Source: Streptomyces sp. NBC_01235
GTDB lineage: Bacteria; Actinomycetota; Actinomycetes; Streptomycetales; Streptomycetaceae
DNA: 64,000 bases
Assembly: GCF_035989285.1 (NCBI RefSeq)
Contig: NZ_CP108513.1
Coordinates: 1,860,001-1,924,000, forward strand
Direction: 5' to 3'
The position numbers and the translations under genes are program-made. The notes under the pieces were generated by a model. The model saw nothing but the letters and a program-made list of their open reading frames with translations, searched no databases and was not told the DNA's origin. Positions 7,707 through 15,545 of this stretch are shown piece after piece (positions within the stretch are counted from its first letter, which is position 1; each line of letters opens with the position of its first letter).

Positions 7707-8681
7707 ATGACCGAGAAGTACGAAGTGATCGTCGTCGGCGGCGGCACCGCCGGCCTGTCCGCCGCGCTCGTCCTGGGCCGGGCCCGGCGCCGCACGCTGG
7801 TCGTCGAAGCCGGCGAGCCGCGCAACGCGCCCGCAGCGCACATGCACGGCTATCTGTCACGGGACGGGATGCCGCCCGCCGAGTTCCTCGCTGCCGGCCG
7901 TGCGGAGATCGCGCGGTACGGCGTGGAGCTGGTCCACGACAGGGCGGTGGACGTCACCAAGGGCGAGGACTTCGCCGTGCGGCTCGCTGGGGGTACCCCC
8001 TCTGGGGGAGGCCGGACCGTGCACGCCCGGCAGCTCGTCGTCGCGACCGGCCTGAAGGACGAGCTGCCGCCGGTCGCGGGCCTGGCCGAACGCTTCGGCC
8101 GGGACGTGCTCCACTGCCCGTACTGCCACGGCTGGGAGGTCCGCGACCGGGCCTTCGGCGTGCTCGCCACGACCCCGATGGGCGTCCACCAGGCGCTGAT
8201 CGTGACGCAGTGGTCGAAGGACGTGACCCTCTTCCTGCACACGGTCGCCGAGGAGGAGCTGACCGACGAGGACCGGCGCAGGCTGGGCGCGGCGGGCGTG
8301 GTCGTCGTCCCCGGCGAGGTGGCCGGGCTGGTCGTCGAGGACGACCGGCTCACCGGGGTCCGGCTCGCTGGGGGTACCTCCTCAGGGGGAGGGCGGGCGT
8401 ACGACCGCGAGGTGCTGTTCGTCGCGCCCCGGGCGGTCCCGCAGACGGACCTGCTGACCCGGCTGGGCGCCGAGATGAGCGAGACCCCCTTCGGCACGTA
8501 CCCCGTGGTCGACGGACGGGGCCTGACGACGGTGCCCGGACTGTGGGCGGCGGGCAACGCGTCGGGCTTCGCCGAGCAGGTCGTCAACGCGGCGAGCCGC
8601 GGCTACCGGGCCGGGGCCGCGATCAACGGGGAGCTGCTGATGGCGGACCTCGACATGGCCGTCGCGGGGGTACGGGGGTAA
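7707..8681 (+). CDS. Thioredoxin-reductase-like NAD(P)/FAD oxidoreductase
   Basis: A 324-residue flavoprotein with a strong ribosome-binding site (GGCGGAGGTGG) before the ATG. The N-terminal FAD Rossmann motif is VIVVGGGTAGLSAALVLGRA; the redox-type CPYC sits in LHCPYCHGWEVRD; the C-terminal FAD motif is PGLWAAGNASG. A classical GxGxxA NADPH motif is not seen where thioredoxin reductase has it (GVLATTPMGVHQAL instead), so the electron donor is uncertain. Two copies of a 30-bp palindromic repeat interrupt the coding sequence in frame and encode extra GGTPSGGG and GGTSSGGG loops (residues about 92-102 and 219-229). Regulation by the divergent XRE-cupin gene is likely. Confidence 0.87.
   Translation: MTEKYEVIVVGGGTAGLSAALVLGRARRRTLVVEAGEPRNAPAAHMHGYLSRDGMPPAEFLAAGRAEIARYGVELVHDRAVDVTKGEDFAVRLAGGTPSGGGRTVHARQLVVATGLKDELPPVAGLAERFGRDVLHCPYCHGWEVRDRAFGVLATTPMGVHQALIVTQWSKDVTLFLHTVAEEELTDEDRRRLGAAGVVVVPGEVAGLVVEDDRLTGVRLAGGTSSGGGRAYDREVLFVAPRAVPQTDLLTRLGAEMSETPFGTYPVVDGRGLTTVPGLWAAGNASGFAEQVVNAASRGYRAGAAINGELLMADLDMAVAGVRG
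7981..8010. repeat. In-frame palindromic repeat, copy 1
   Basis: A 30-bp element containing GGGGGTACCCCC followed by TCTGGGGGAG. It encodes a Gly-rich loop in the flavoprotein and differs from copy 2 at only two bases. Confidence 0.75.
8362..8391. repeat. In-frame palindromic repeat, copy 2
   Basis: A 28-of-30 match to the repeat at 7981, in the same reading frame and after the same codons for VRLA. Related C-tract/G-tract palindromes occur between ureF and ureG (37763-37775). Confidence 0.75.
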
Positions 8682-8698
8682 GGCGGCGCGAGTGCACG

Positions 8699-8746
8699 GC
8701 GGCACAGGTGTGACGCGGCACAGGTGCGACGCGGCACAGGTGTAGG
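8699..8746 (+). repeat. Three tandem 16-bp repeats before the DNA ligase gene
   Basis: Units 8699-8714, 8715-8730 and 8731-8746 all begin GCGGCACAGGTG; the last two differ mainly at the 3' end. The array fills most of the gap between the flavoprotein stop and the ligase start, and the third copy ends in TAGGAGGG, which may serve as the ligase ribosome-binding region, though it lies far (about 25 bases) from the ATG. Confidence 0.7.
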
Positions 8747-8774
8747 AGGGGCCTCGGCGTTGCACCATGGCTGC

Positions 8775-10313
8775 ATGCTGCTGACCCGGCTCGCCGACGT
8801 GTCCCGGGAGGTCGCCGCCACCTCGGCGCGCTCCCGCAAGATCGCCCTGCTCGCCGAGCTCTTCCGGGGCGCGGAGGCGGACGACGTGCCCCTCGTCATC
8901 CCCTACCTGGCCGGACGGCTCCCGCAGGGCCGCCTGGGCGTCGGCTGGAAGGTGCTGAGCCGCCCGGTCGCGCCGGCCGGGGCGCCGGCCCTGACCGTGC
9001 GCGAGGTGGACGCCCTCCTCACCGAGCTCGGCAAGGTGTCGGGCCCCGGTTCGCAGGCCGAACGGGCGCGGCTGGTCGGCGAGTTGATGGGTGCCGCCAC
9101 CGCGGACGAGCAGCGCTTCCTGCTGGGCCTCATCACCGGCGAGGTCCGGCAGGGCGCCCTGGACGCCGTCGCCGTGGAGGGCCTGGCGCAGGCGACCGGT
9201 GCGCCGGCGGCGGACGTCCGGCGCGCGGTGATGCTGGCGGGCTCCCTCCAGACGGTGGCGCAGGCGCTGCTCGCGGACGGACCCCCGGCTCTGGAGACGT
9301 TCCGGCTCACCGTCGGCCGCCCGGTCCTGCCGATGCTCGCGCACACCGCGCCCTCCGTCACCGAGGCGGTCGGAAAGCTCGGCGCCTGCGCGGTGGAAGA
9401 GAAGCTGGACGGCATCCGCGTCCAGGTGCACCGCGACGGCGACGACATCCGCCTCTACACCCGCACCCTCGACGACATCACCGACCGTCTGCCCGAAGTG
9501 ACGGAGTCGGCAAGGGAGTTGGCGGGGTCGCGCTTCATCCTGGACGGCGAGGTCATCGCCCTCGACGAGAGGGGACGCCCGCGCTCCTTCCAGGAGACCG
9601 CCGGCCGCGTCGGCTCCCGCGTGGACGTGGCGACGGCCGCCGAGGCGGTCCCCGTCTCCCCCGTCTACTTCGACGCGCTGTCCGTGGACGGCCGGGACCT
9701 GCTCGACCTGCCCTTCGCCGAACGGCACGCGGAGCTGGCCCGGCTGGTGCCCGAGCCGATGCGGGTGCGCCGGACGGTCGTCTCCGGCCCCGAGGACGCC
9801 GAGGAGGCGGAGGAGTTCTCGAGGGAGACGCTGCTGCGCGGCCACGAGGGAGTCGTGATCAAGGCCCTCGACGCCCCCTACAGCGCGGGCCGGCGCGGTG
9901 CGTCCTGGCTGAAGGTGAAGCCGGTGCACACGCTGGACCTGGTGGTCCTGGCCGTCGAGTGGGGCCACGGGCGGCGCACCGGGAAGCTCTCCAACCTGCA
10001 CCTCGGCGCCCGCACCGCCGACGGCGGCTTCGCCATGCTCGGCAAGACCTTCAAGGGCATGACCGACGCGATGCTCACCTGGCAGACCGAGCGCCTGAAG
10101 GACCTGGCCGTCGAGGACGACGGATGGGTGGTGACCGTACGCCCCGAACTCGTCGTCGAGATCGCCTACGACGGCCTCCAGCGCTCCACCCGCTACCCGG
10201 CCGGCGTCACCCTCCGCTTCGCCCGCGTGGTCCGCTACCGCGAGGACAAGCGCCCGCAGGAGGCGGACACGGTGGAGACCCTGCTCGCCGCCCACCCGGA
10301 GGTGCGCCCGTGA
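8775..10313 (+). CDS. lig: ATP-dependent DNA ligase
   Basis: A 512-residue ligase. Residues 1-190 are the helical DNA-binding domain. The nucleotidyltransferase core begins AVEEKLDGIRVQVH, with Lys210 as the AMP-accepting lysine, followed by RFILDGEVIALD (motif III), GHEGVVIKALDAPYSAGRRG (motif IV) and WLKVKPVHTLDLVV (motif V). The OB-fold C-terminus (RPELVVEIAYDGLQRSTRY) is complete. It seals nicks using ATP and complements the NAD-dependent housekeeping LigA, probably in repair. Its stop overlaps the start of the Nudix gene (GTGA), so the two are co-translated. Confidence 0.92.
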   Translation: MLLTRLADVSREVAATSARSRKIALLAELFRGAEADDVPLVIPYLAGRLPQGRLGVGWKVLSRPVAPAGAPALTVREVDALLTELGKVSGPGSQAERARLVGELMGAATADEQRFLLGLITGEVRQGALDAVAVEGLAQATGAPAADVRRAVMLAGSLQTVAQALLADGPPALETFRLTVGRPVLPMLAHTAPSVTEAVGKLGACAVEEKLDGIRVQVHRDGDDIRLYTRTLDDITDRLPEVTESARELAGSRFILDGEVIALDERGRPRSFQETAGRVGSRVDVATAAEAVPVSPVYFDALSVDGRDLLDLPFAERHAELARLVPEPMRVRRTVVSGPEDAEEAEEFSRETLLRGHEGVVIKALDAPYSAGRRGASWLKVKPVHTLDLVVLAVEWGHGRRTGKLSNLHLGARTADGGFAMLGKTFKGMTDAMLTWQTERLKDLAVEDDGWVVTVRPELVVEIAYDGLQRSTRYPAGVTLRFARVVRYREDKRPQEADTVETLLAAHPEVRP

Positions 10314-10801
10314 CGCCCGCGACACCCGCGACACCCGCGGCGCAGAAGCGCAGCGCGGGCCTGCTGTTGTTCCGGCCCACGGACGACGGCCCGGAAGTGC
10401 TGCTCGGCCATATGGGCGGCCCGTACTTCGCGAAGAAGGACGCCGGGGCGTGGACCGTCCCGAAGGGCGAGTACGAGCCCGACGAACCGGCCTGGGAGGC
10501 GGCCCGCCGCGAGTTCCAGGAGGAGCTCGGCCTGCCACCGCCCGACGGCGAGGCGATCCCGCTCGGCGAGGTCCGCCAGAAGAACGGCAAGATCGTCACC
10601 GCGTGGGCCGTCGAGGCGGACCTCGACCCGGCGGCGATCGACCCCGGCACGTTCACCATGGAGTGGCCGCCGAGATCGGGACGCGTCCAGGAGTTCCCCG
10701 AACTGGACCGCGTCGCCTGGTTCGGCCTCGCCCGGGCCCGCGAAGTGATCGTCACAGCACAGTCCGCGTTTCTCGACCGCCTCGCGGAGCACTCGCCCTG
10801 A
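10310..10801 (+). CDS. Nudix hydrolase
   Basis: A 163-residue protein starting at GTG 10310, which overlaps the ligase stop; GGAGGTG precedes it. The Nudix box is intact: GEYEPDEPAWEAARREFQEELGL fits G-x5-E-x7-REUxEExGU (pieces: REFQEELGL). The N-terminal part (SAGLLLFRPTDDGPEVLLGH) matches the ADP-ribose/NTP pyrophosphatase-like subfamily often annotated as predicted NUDIX pyrophosphatase. Coupling to an ATP-dependent ligase suggests nucleotide clean-up linked to repair; the substrate is not predictable from sequence. Confidence 0.88.
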   Translation: MTPATPATPAAQKRSAGLLLFRPTDDGPEVLLGHMGGPYFAKKDAGAWTVPKGEYEPDEPAWEAARREFQEELGLPPPDGEAIPLGEVRQKNGKIVTAWAVEADLDPAAIDPGTFTMEWPPRSGRVQEFPELDRVAWFGLARAREVIVTAQSAFLDRLAEHSP

Positions 10802-10877
10802 GCGGACGCGCACGCGTTGCGGTACGTACCGCCGCGCGGGAAGGTCGAAGCACAGTCAGCTCTTCAGGAGGTCGGTC

Positions 10878-12272
10878 ATGCCCATCGCGACGGTGAACCC
10901 GGCGAACGGCGAGACGCTTCGGACGTACGAGGCCATGGGCGAGGAGGAACTGGAGCGCCGGCTCCAGCTCGCGGAGGCCACGTTCCGTACGTACCGGGCG
11001 ACGCGCTTCGTCGACCGGGGGCGCCTCATGGTCCAGGCCGCGAACCTCCTGGACGAGGACCAGCAGGACATCGCCCGGATCATGACCACCGAGATGGGCA
11101 AGCCGGTGAAGCAGGCGCGCGCGGAGGCCGCGAAGTGCGCCAAGGCGATGCGCTGGTACGCCGAGCACGCGGAGGAACTGCTCGCCGACGAGGAGCCGGC
11201 CGCCGCCGACGTGAAGGACTCCGGCGCCTCGCGCGCCCTGATCCGCTACCGGCCGCTGGGTCCGGTCCTCGCGGTGATGCCGTGGAACTTCCCGTTGTGG
11301 CAGGTGATCCGGTTCGCCGCGCCGGCGCTGATGGCGGGCAACGTGGGCCTGCTCAAGCACGCCTCGAACGTCCCGCAGACCGCCCTGTACCTGGAGGACC
11401 TGTTCCACCGGGCCGGCTTCACCGAGGGCTGCTTCCAGACGCTGCTCGTCGGGTCGGGGGCGGTGGACGACATCCTGCGCGACGACCGCGTCAAGGCGGC
11501 GACGCTGACCGGCAGCGAGCCGGCCGGACGGGCGGTCGCCTCCACCGCCGGGGAGATGATCAAGAAGACGGTGCTGGAACTGGGCGGCAGCGACCCGTAC
11601 GTGGTCATGCCGTCGGCGGACATCGACCGGGCGGCGCAGGTGGCCGTGACCGCGCGCGTGCAGAACAACGGTCAGTCGTGCATCGCCGCCAAACGGTTCA
11701 TCGTTCACACGGAGGTGTACGACGCGTTCGCCGAACGCTTCGTGGCGGGCATGGCGGCACTGAAGGTCGGCAACCCGCTGGAGGAGGAGACGGACGTCGG
11801 CCCGCTGGCGAGCGAACAGGGGCGGTCGGACCTGGAGGAGCTGGTGGACGACGCCAGGCGCAGTGGGGCGGCGGTGCTGTGCGGCGGCCATCGGCTCCGC
11901 CGGCCCGAGCTGCCCGGTTGGTACTACCCGCCGACTGTTCTCGCCGGCATCACGCGCGAGATGCGGATCCACCGGGAGGAGGCCTTCGGGCCCGTGGCCA
12001 CGCTGTATCGGGCGGCCGATCTCGACGAGGCCGTGCTCGTCGCCAACGATTCGCCGTTCGGCCTGAGTTCCAACGTGTGGACGCGGGACGAGGCCGAGGT
12101 CGACCGTTTCGTACGGGATCTGGAGGCCGGCGGGGTGTACGTCAACGGGATGACCGCGTCCCATCCGGGGTTCCCGTTCGGCGGGGTGAAGCGGTCCGGA
12201 TACGGCCGTGAGCTGTCCGGGCACGGAATCCGGGAGTTCTGCAACATCACCACGGTTTGGCACGGTGCGTGA
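10878..12272 (+). CDS. gabD: NADP-dependent succinate-semialdehyde dehydrogenase (aldehyde dehydrogenase family)
   Basis: A 464-residue aldehyde dehydrogenase with an ideal ribosome-binding site (TTCAGGAGGTC) before its ATG. MPWNFPLWQ and TLTGSEPAGRAV mark the cofactor site, LELGGSDPYV carries the general-base glutamate, and NNGQSCIAAKRF carries the nucleophilic cysteine. SHPGFPFGGVKRSGYGRELS is the C-terminal signature. The sequence is of the actinobacterial GabD type that oxidises succinate semialdehyde to succinate in GABA breakdown. No GABA transaminase lies nearby, so the pathway link rests on family resemblance only. Confidence 0.85.
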   Translation: MPIATVNPANGETLRTYEAMGEEELERRLQLAEATFRTYRATRFVDRGRLMVQAANLLDEDQQDIARIMTTEMGKPVKQARAEAAKCAKAMRWYAEHAEELLADEEPAAADVKDSGASRALIRYRPLGPVLAVMPWNFPLWQVIRFAAPALMAGNVGLLKHASNVPQTALYLEDLFHRAGFTEGCFQTLLVGSGAVDDILRDDRVKAATLTGSEPAGRAVASTAGEMIKKTVLELGGSDPYVVMPSADIDRAAQVAVTARVQNNGQSCIAAKRFIVHTEVYDAFAERFVAGMAALKVGNPLEEETDVGPLASEQGRSDLEELVDDARRSGAAVLCGGHRLRRPELPGWYYPPTVLAGITREMRIHREEAFGPVATLYRAADLDEAVLVANDSPFGLSSNVWTRDEAEVDRFVRDLEAGGVYVNGMTASHPGFPFGGVKRSGYGRELSGHGIREFCNITTVWHGA

Positions 12273-12297
12273 GCGCCGCGCGGCTACGATCCCGGGT

Positions 12298-12534
12298 GTG
12301 AACCGCGAAGTGACTCTGCCTCTGATCGTCGATGACCGCGGGACCTTGCAGGTGGCTGCGGCCGACGTGAGCAAGCTGCTCCGCACGTTGGGTGGCCGGT
12401 GGCTGCATCTTGTCGAGGCTGGGGCCGAGGGGCTCGACGAGGACACCGTTGCCGCGTTGACGATCGAGCTCGCGAAGCTCGCCGATCGGATCGACGTGGC
12501 GTGCATTGCTCACAGCAGCGGGGGCGCCCCGTAG
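12298..12534 (+). CDS. Small conserved actinobacterial protein (DUF6213-like)
   Basis: A 78-residue soluble protein starting at GTG 12298. It reads NREVTLPLIVDDRGTLQVAA, then DVSKLLRTLGGRWLHLVEAG, and ends VACIAHSSGGAP. I recall this family from streptomycetes as DUF6213, of unknown function; the family name is from memory. It follows the dehydrogenase gene by 25 bases, so it could share its transcript. There is no convincing Shine-Dalgarno beyond GGATCCCGGG-like sequence. Confidence 0.7.
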   Translation: MNREVTLPLIVDDRGTLQVAAADVSKLLRTLGGRWLHLVEAGAEGLDEDTVAALTIELAKLADRIDVACIAHSSGGAP

Positions 12535-12654
12535 GGGTGCCGTCCCGTCACGGTTGAGCGGCATCAGGGCGCGTCACTTCACACTGCCCGCGAAGACGGC
12601 CGTCTCGGAGTCGAGGCCGGGAGCCACCTCGATCTCCTCGTCGCCGTAGGCGCG

Positions 12655-12680
12655 GGCCCCCGGGAATCCACCCGGGGGCC
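12655..12680 (-). terminator. Hairpin after acyl-CoA dehydrogenase gene
   Basis: GGCCCCCGGG-AATCCA-CCCGGGGGCC is a perfect 10-bp stem with a 6-base loop, 24 bases past the stop of the minus-strand gene at 12704. There is no T-tract, as is usual in streptomycetes. Confidence 0.7.
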
Positions 12681-12703
12681 GTGCCGCGTCGACCTGCGGT
12701 GCT

Positions 12704-13930
12704 CTAGCGGATCGGCATCCCCGACAGCGTGCGGGCGATCACCAGGCGCTGGATCTCGCTCGTGCCCTCGAAGATCGTATATATGGCCGCGTCGCGGTGC
12801 ATCCGCTCCACCGGGTACTCCCGGGTGTAGCCGTTGCCGCCGAGGATCTGGATCGCCTGCGCGGTGACCTTCTTCGCGGTCTCGCTGGCGTACAGCTTCG
12901 ACATCGAGCCCTCGGCGGCGGTGAACGGCTTCCCGCTGACCGCCATCCAGGACGCGCGCCACACCAGCAGCCGCGCGGCGTCGATCTGCGTGCGCATGTC
13001 CGCCAGCTGGAAGGCGACGCCCTGGTTGTCGATGATCGGGCGGCCGAACTGCTCACGCGTCATCGCGTAGTCGAGGGCCACCTCGTACGCGGCGCGGGCC
13101 GTACCGACGGCCATCGCGCCGACGGCGGGGCGCGAGGCTTCGAACGTCGCCATCGCCGCGTTCTTCACCCGCTCGCCGCCCGACTTCGCCCGCTCGCGCG
13201 CCCGCGCCAGCCGCTCGTCCAGCTTCTCCTTGCCGCCGAGGAGGCAGGAGCCGGGGACGCGCACGTTGTCGAGGATCACCTCGGCGGTGTGCGAGGCGCG
13301 GATGCCGTGCTTCTTGAACTTCTGTCCCTGGGCGAGCCCGGGGGTGCCCGCCGGGACGATGAAGGAGGCGTGGCCCTTGGAACCGAGCTCGGCGTCCACG
13401 ACCGCGACGACCACGTGGACGTTGGCGATGCCCCCGTTGGTCGCCCAGGTCTTCGTGCCGTTGATCACCCACTCGTCCTTGGCCTCGTCGTACACGGCAC
13501 GGGTACGCATCGAGGCGACGTCCGAGCCGGCGTCGGGCTCGGAGGAGCAGAAGGCGGCCACCTTCACGTCGCCTGCGTCGCCGTACATCTGCGGGATCCA
13601 GGTGCCGATCTGCTCCTCGGTCCCGTTGGCGAGTACGCCCACGGCGGCGAGGCCGGTGCCGACGATCGACAGGGCGATGCCCGCGTCGCCCCAGAACAGT
13701 TCCTCCATGGCCATCGGGATGCCGAGGCCGGTGGGGTCGAAGTACTGCTGGGCGTAGAAGTCGAGGGAGTAGATGCCGACCTTCGCGGCCTCCTGGATGA
13801 CCGGCCAGGGAGTCTCCTCACGCTCATCCCATTCGGCGGCCGCGGGGCGGATGACGTCGGCCGCGAAGCCGTGCAGCCAGTCCCGGACCTCCTTCTGTTC
13901 GTCGTTGAGCTCCATGGTGAACTCGGCCAT
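12704..13930 (-). CDS. Acyl-CoA dehydrogenase
   Basis: A 408-residue enzyme with all expected parts: helical N-domain, the FAD motif [69 protein letters not shown], and the catalytic glutamate in [10 protein letters not shown]. It oxidises acyl-CoA to trans-2-enoyl-CoA. The chain-length range is not readable. It is divergent from a TetR regulator, with two palindromes between the starts, so local repression relieved by an acyl-CoA ligand is likely. Confidence 0.92.
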   Translation of the reverse strand: MAEFTMELNDEQKEVRDWLHGFAADVIRPAAAEWDEREETPWPVIQEAAKVGIYSLDFYAQQYFDPTGLGIPMAMEELFWGDAGIALSIVGTGLAAVGVLANGTEEQIGTWIPQMYGDAGDVKVAAFCSSEPDAGSDVASMRTRAVYDEAKDEWVINGTKTWATNGGIANVHVVVAVVDAELGSKGHASFIVPAGTPGLAQGQKFKKHGIRASHTAEVILDNVRVPGSCLLGGKEKLDERLARARERAKSGGERVKNAAMATFEASRPAVGAMAVGTARAAYEVALDYAMTREQFGRPIIDNQGVAFQLADMRTQIDAARLLVWRASWMAVSGKPFTAAEGSMSKLYASETAKKVTAQAIQILGGNGYTREYPVERMHRDAAIYTIFEGTSEIQRLVIARTLSGMPIR

Positions 13931-13956
13931 GTCCCCTCCAGCTGCGGAACGTGCGT

Positions 13957-13994
13957 GTTACTAGCGGTAACCAGAGTCTGTTACCGCTCGGTAG
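13957..13994. promoter_or_regulatory. Two operator palindromes between acyl-CoA dehydrogenase and TetR genes
   Basis: Site 1 (13957-13971) is GTTAC-TAGCG-GTAAC, a perfect inverted repeat. Site 2 (13982-13993) is TACCG-CT-CGGTA. They share a TTAC...GGTA pattern and lie 27-64 bases upstream of the dehydrogenase start, about 115-150 bases upstream of the TetR start. They are the likely binding sites of the TetR protein at 14109. Confidence 0.6.
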
Positions 13995-14108
13995 GGAAAG
14001 TCAACTCCCGATGACAGGGCCGGAGCCCGCCAGCCCGTTCGATGTCAAGCTGCTGTCGGGTGTTAGTTTGCGCAGGCGTCACGGAATCAGCACGGGTGGG
14101 GAGAGCAC

Positions 14109-14750
14109 ATGGACACCACGCAGCGGACCGAGCAGCAACGGTCCGCCGACCGCCGACGGCGCGAGCTGCTGGAGGCCGCCGACCGGGTGGTGCTGCGCGA
14201 CGGGCCGCAGGCCTCGATGAACGCCATCGCGGCGGAGGCGGGCATCACGAAGCCGATCCTCTATCGCCACTTCGGTGACAAGGGCGGGTTGTACGCCGCC
14301 CTCGCCAAGCGGCACACCGATGCGCTGCTGGACTCGCTGCGGGCGGCGCTGGACGCTCCCGCCGAGCGTCGGGAACGGGTCGAGGCGACCCTCGACACCT
14401 ACCTTGCCGCCATCGAGGCCCGGCCTCAGGTGTACCGGTTTCTGATGCATCCGGCCGAGGGGTCCCCCGGGGAGCAGGGCTTCGATGTCGGCAAGCATTC
14501 GGCTCCGCTGCTTCGTCGGATGGGCGAGGAGCTGGCTCAGGTCATCGGGGACCGGCTGGATCTCGGGCCCGGGAGTCAGCAGCTTGCCCGTGTGTGGGGG
14601 CATGGGATCGTCGGGATGATGCACGCGGCCGGTGACTGGTGGCTGGGCGAGCGGCCTTGTTCCCGGGCCGAGCTGGTGCGGAGTCTGGCTGATTTGTTGT
14701 GGGGTCGCCTTGCGGCGGCCGGGGACAAGATCGGCGGTCCTGGGTTCTGA
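14109..14750 (+). CDS. TetR/AcrR-family transcriptional regulator
   Basis: A 213-residue protein with a typical N-terminal TetR helix-turn-helix at residues 15-60 (RRRELLEAADRVVLRDG, then MNAIAAEAGITKPILYRHFG DKGGLY). The C-terminal ligand domain has the conserved pattern RPQVYRFLMHP found in actinobacterial TetR proteins controlling acyl-CoA metabolism. GGGGAGAGC precedes the ATG. It faces the acyl-CoA dehydrogenase gene across two palindromes, so it probably represses that gene and itself and responds to an acyl-CoA or fatty acid (inference). Confidence 0.88.
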   Translation: MDTTQRTEQQRSADRRRRELLEAADRVVLRDGPQASMNAIAAEAGITKPILYRHFGDKGGLYAALAKRHTDALLDSLRAALDAPAERRERVEATLDTYLAAIEARPQVYRFLMHPAEGSPGEQGFDVGKHSAPLLRRMGEELAQVIGDRLDLGPGSQQLARVWGHGIVGMMHAAGDWWLGERPCSRAELVRSLADLLWGRLAAAGDKIGGPGF

Positions 14751-14832
14751 CGGTTGCGTGGCGGGTGCGGGTTCGCTGCGGCCGGTCGCGCCACCGCGGC
14801 GGAGCCGCACACCGACACGGCCCCGCGCCCCT

Positions 14833-15387
14833 TCAGGCAGGACCACTCCCCCGGGACCAGGAAGTGCGGGCTGCTTGGCGCATCAGCCTCGCCTTGCGCC
14901 AGCCCCTCACTCGGTCCGCGTAGACCGTCCCCTCCAGATGGTCGGCCTCGTGCTGCAAGCATCTGGCAAAGAATCCCGTGCCGTGCACGGTGATCGGCTC
15001 GCCCGTCACCGTGAAACCCTCGACCACCGCGTGGTCGTAGCGTTCCGTTCCGGCCTCCAGGCCCGGCAGGGACAGGCAGCCCTCCGGGCCCCGCAGCTCG
15101 ATGCCGTCCGCCTCGACCAGTCTCGGGTTCACGATGTGGCCCAGGTGGCGGACGTCCTCGTCGTCGGGGCAGTCGTAGACGAAGACCCGCAGCGGCTCGC
15201 CGACCTGGTTGGCGGCGAGGCCCACTCCCCGGGCCGCGTACATCGTGGCGAACATGTCCTCGACGAGGCGGGCGAGTTCGGGGCCGAAGTCGGTGACGTC
15301 CTCGCAACGGGCGTGCAGGACAGGGTCGCCGAGCAGGGTGAGGGGCCGGACGCGCCCGTGGGCGCCCGGGATGGAGCCGTGTCGCAT
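14833..15387 (-). CDS. def: Peptide deformylase
   Basis: A 184-residue enzyme starting at ATG 15387. All three deformylase motifs are present: GVGLAANQVG (motif 1), EGCLSLPG (motif 2, metal cysteine) and QHEADHLEG (motif 3, HExxH). It removes the formyl group from new proteins. Streptomycetes usually carry several deformylases, so this may be an auxiliary copy; the arginine-rich C-terminal tail past the HExxH helix fits that type. It is divergent from murT with about 160 bases between. Confidence 0.9.
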   Translation of the reverse strand: MRHGSIPGAHGRVRPLTLLGDPVLHARCEDVTDFGPELARLVEDMFATMYAARGVGLAANQVGEPLRVFVYDCPDDEDVRHLGHIVNPRLVEADGIELRGPEGCLSLPGLEAGTERYDHAVVEGFTVTGEPITVHGTGFFARCLQHEADHLEGTVYADRVRGWRKARLMRQAARTSWSRGSGPA

Positions 15388-15545
15388 GGCGGCAAGGGTA
15401 CGGTCCTTTCTGACACGCGCATGCCGTCCACGGTCGTGACGCGGTCCCGGGATTCGGGAGTGCGAATGGATCTCGATAGGCTGACCACCTACCACGTTGC
15501 CGTACGGCAGAGGCGCGGCGCGTACGCAAGGAGGATCGAGAACTG

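Noticed and set aside
5780..8713. A 977-codon plus-strand open frame across the quinone reductase and regulator genes
   Set aside because: It is antisense to three clear genes and then runs out of frame through the flavoprotein gene; long false frames are expected at this GC content.
10752..12506. A 584-codon minus-strand frame opposite the aldehyde dehydrogenase gene
   Set aside because: It is a shadow of a clearly conserved enzyme gene with all catalytic motifs on the plus strand.
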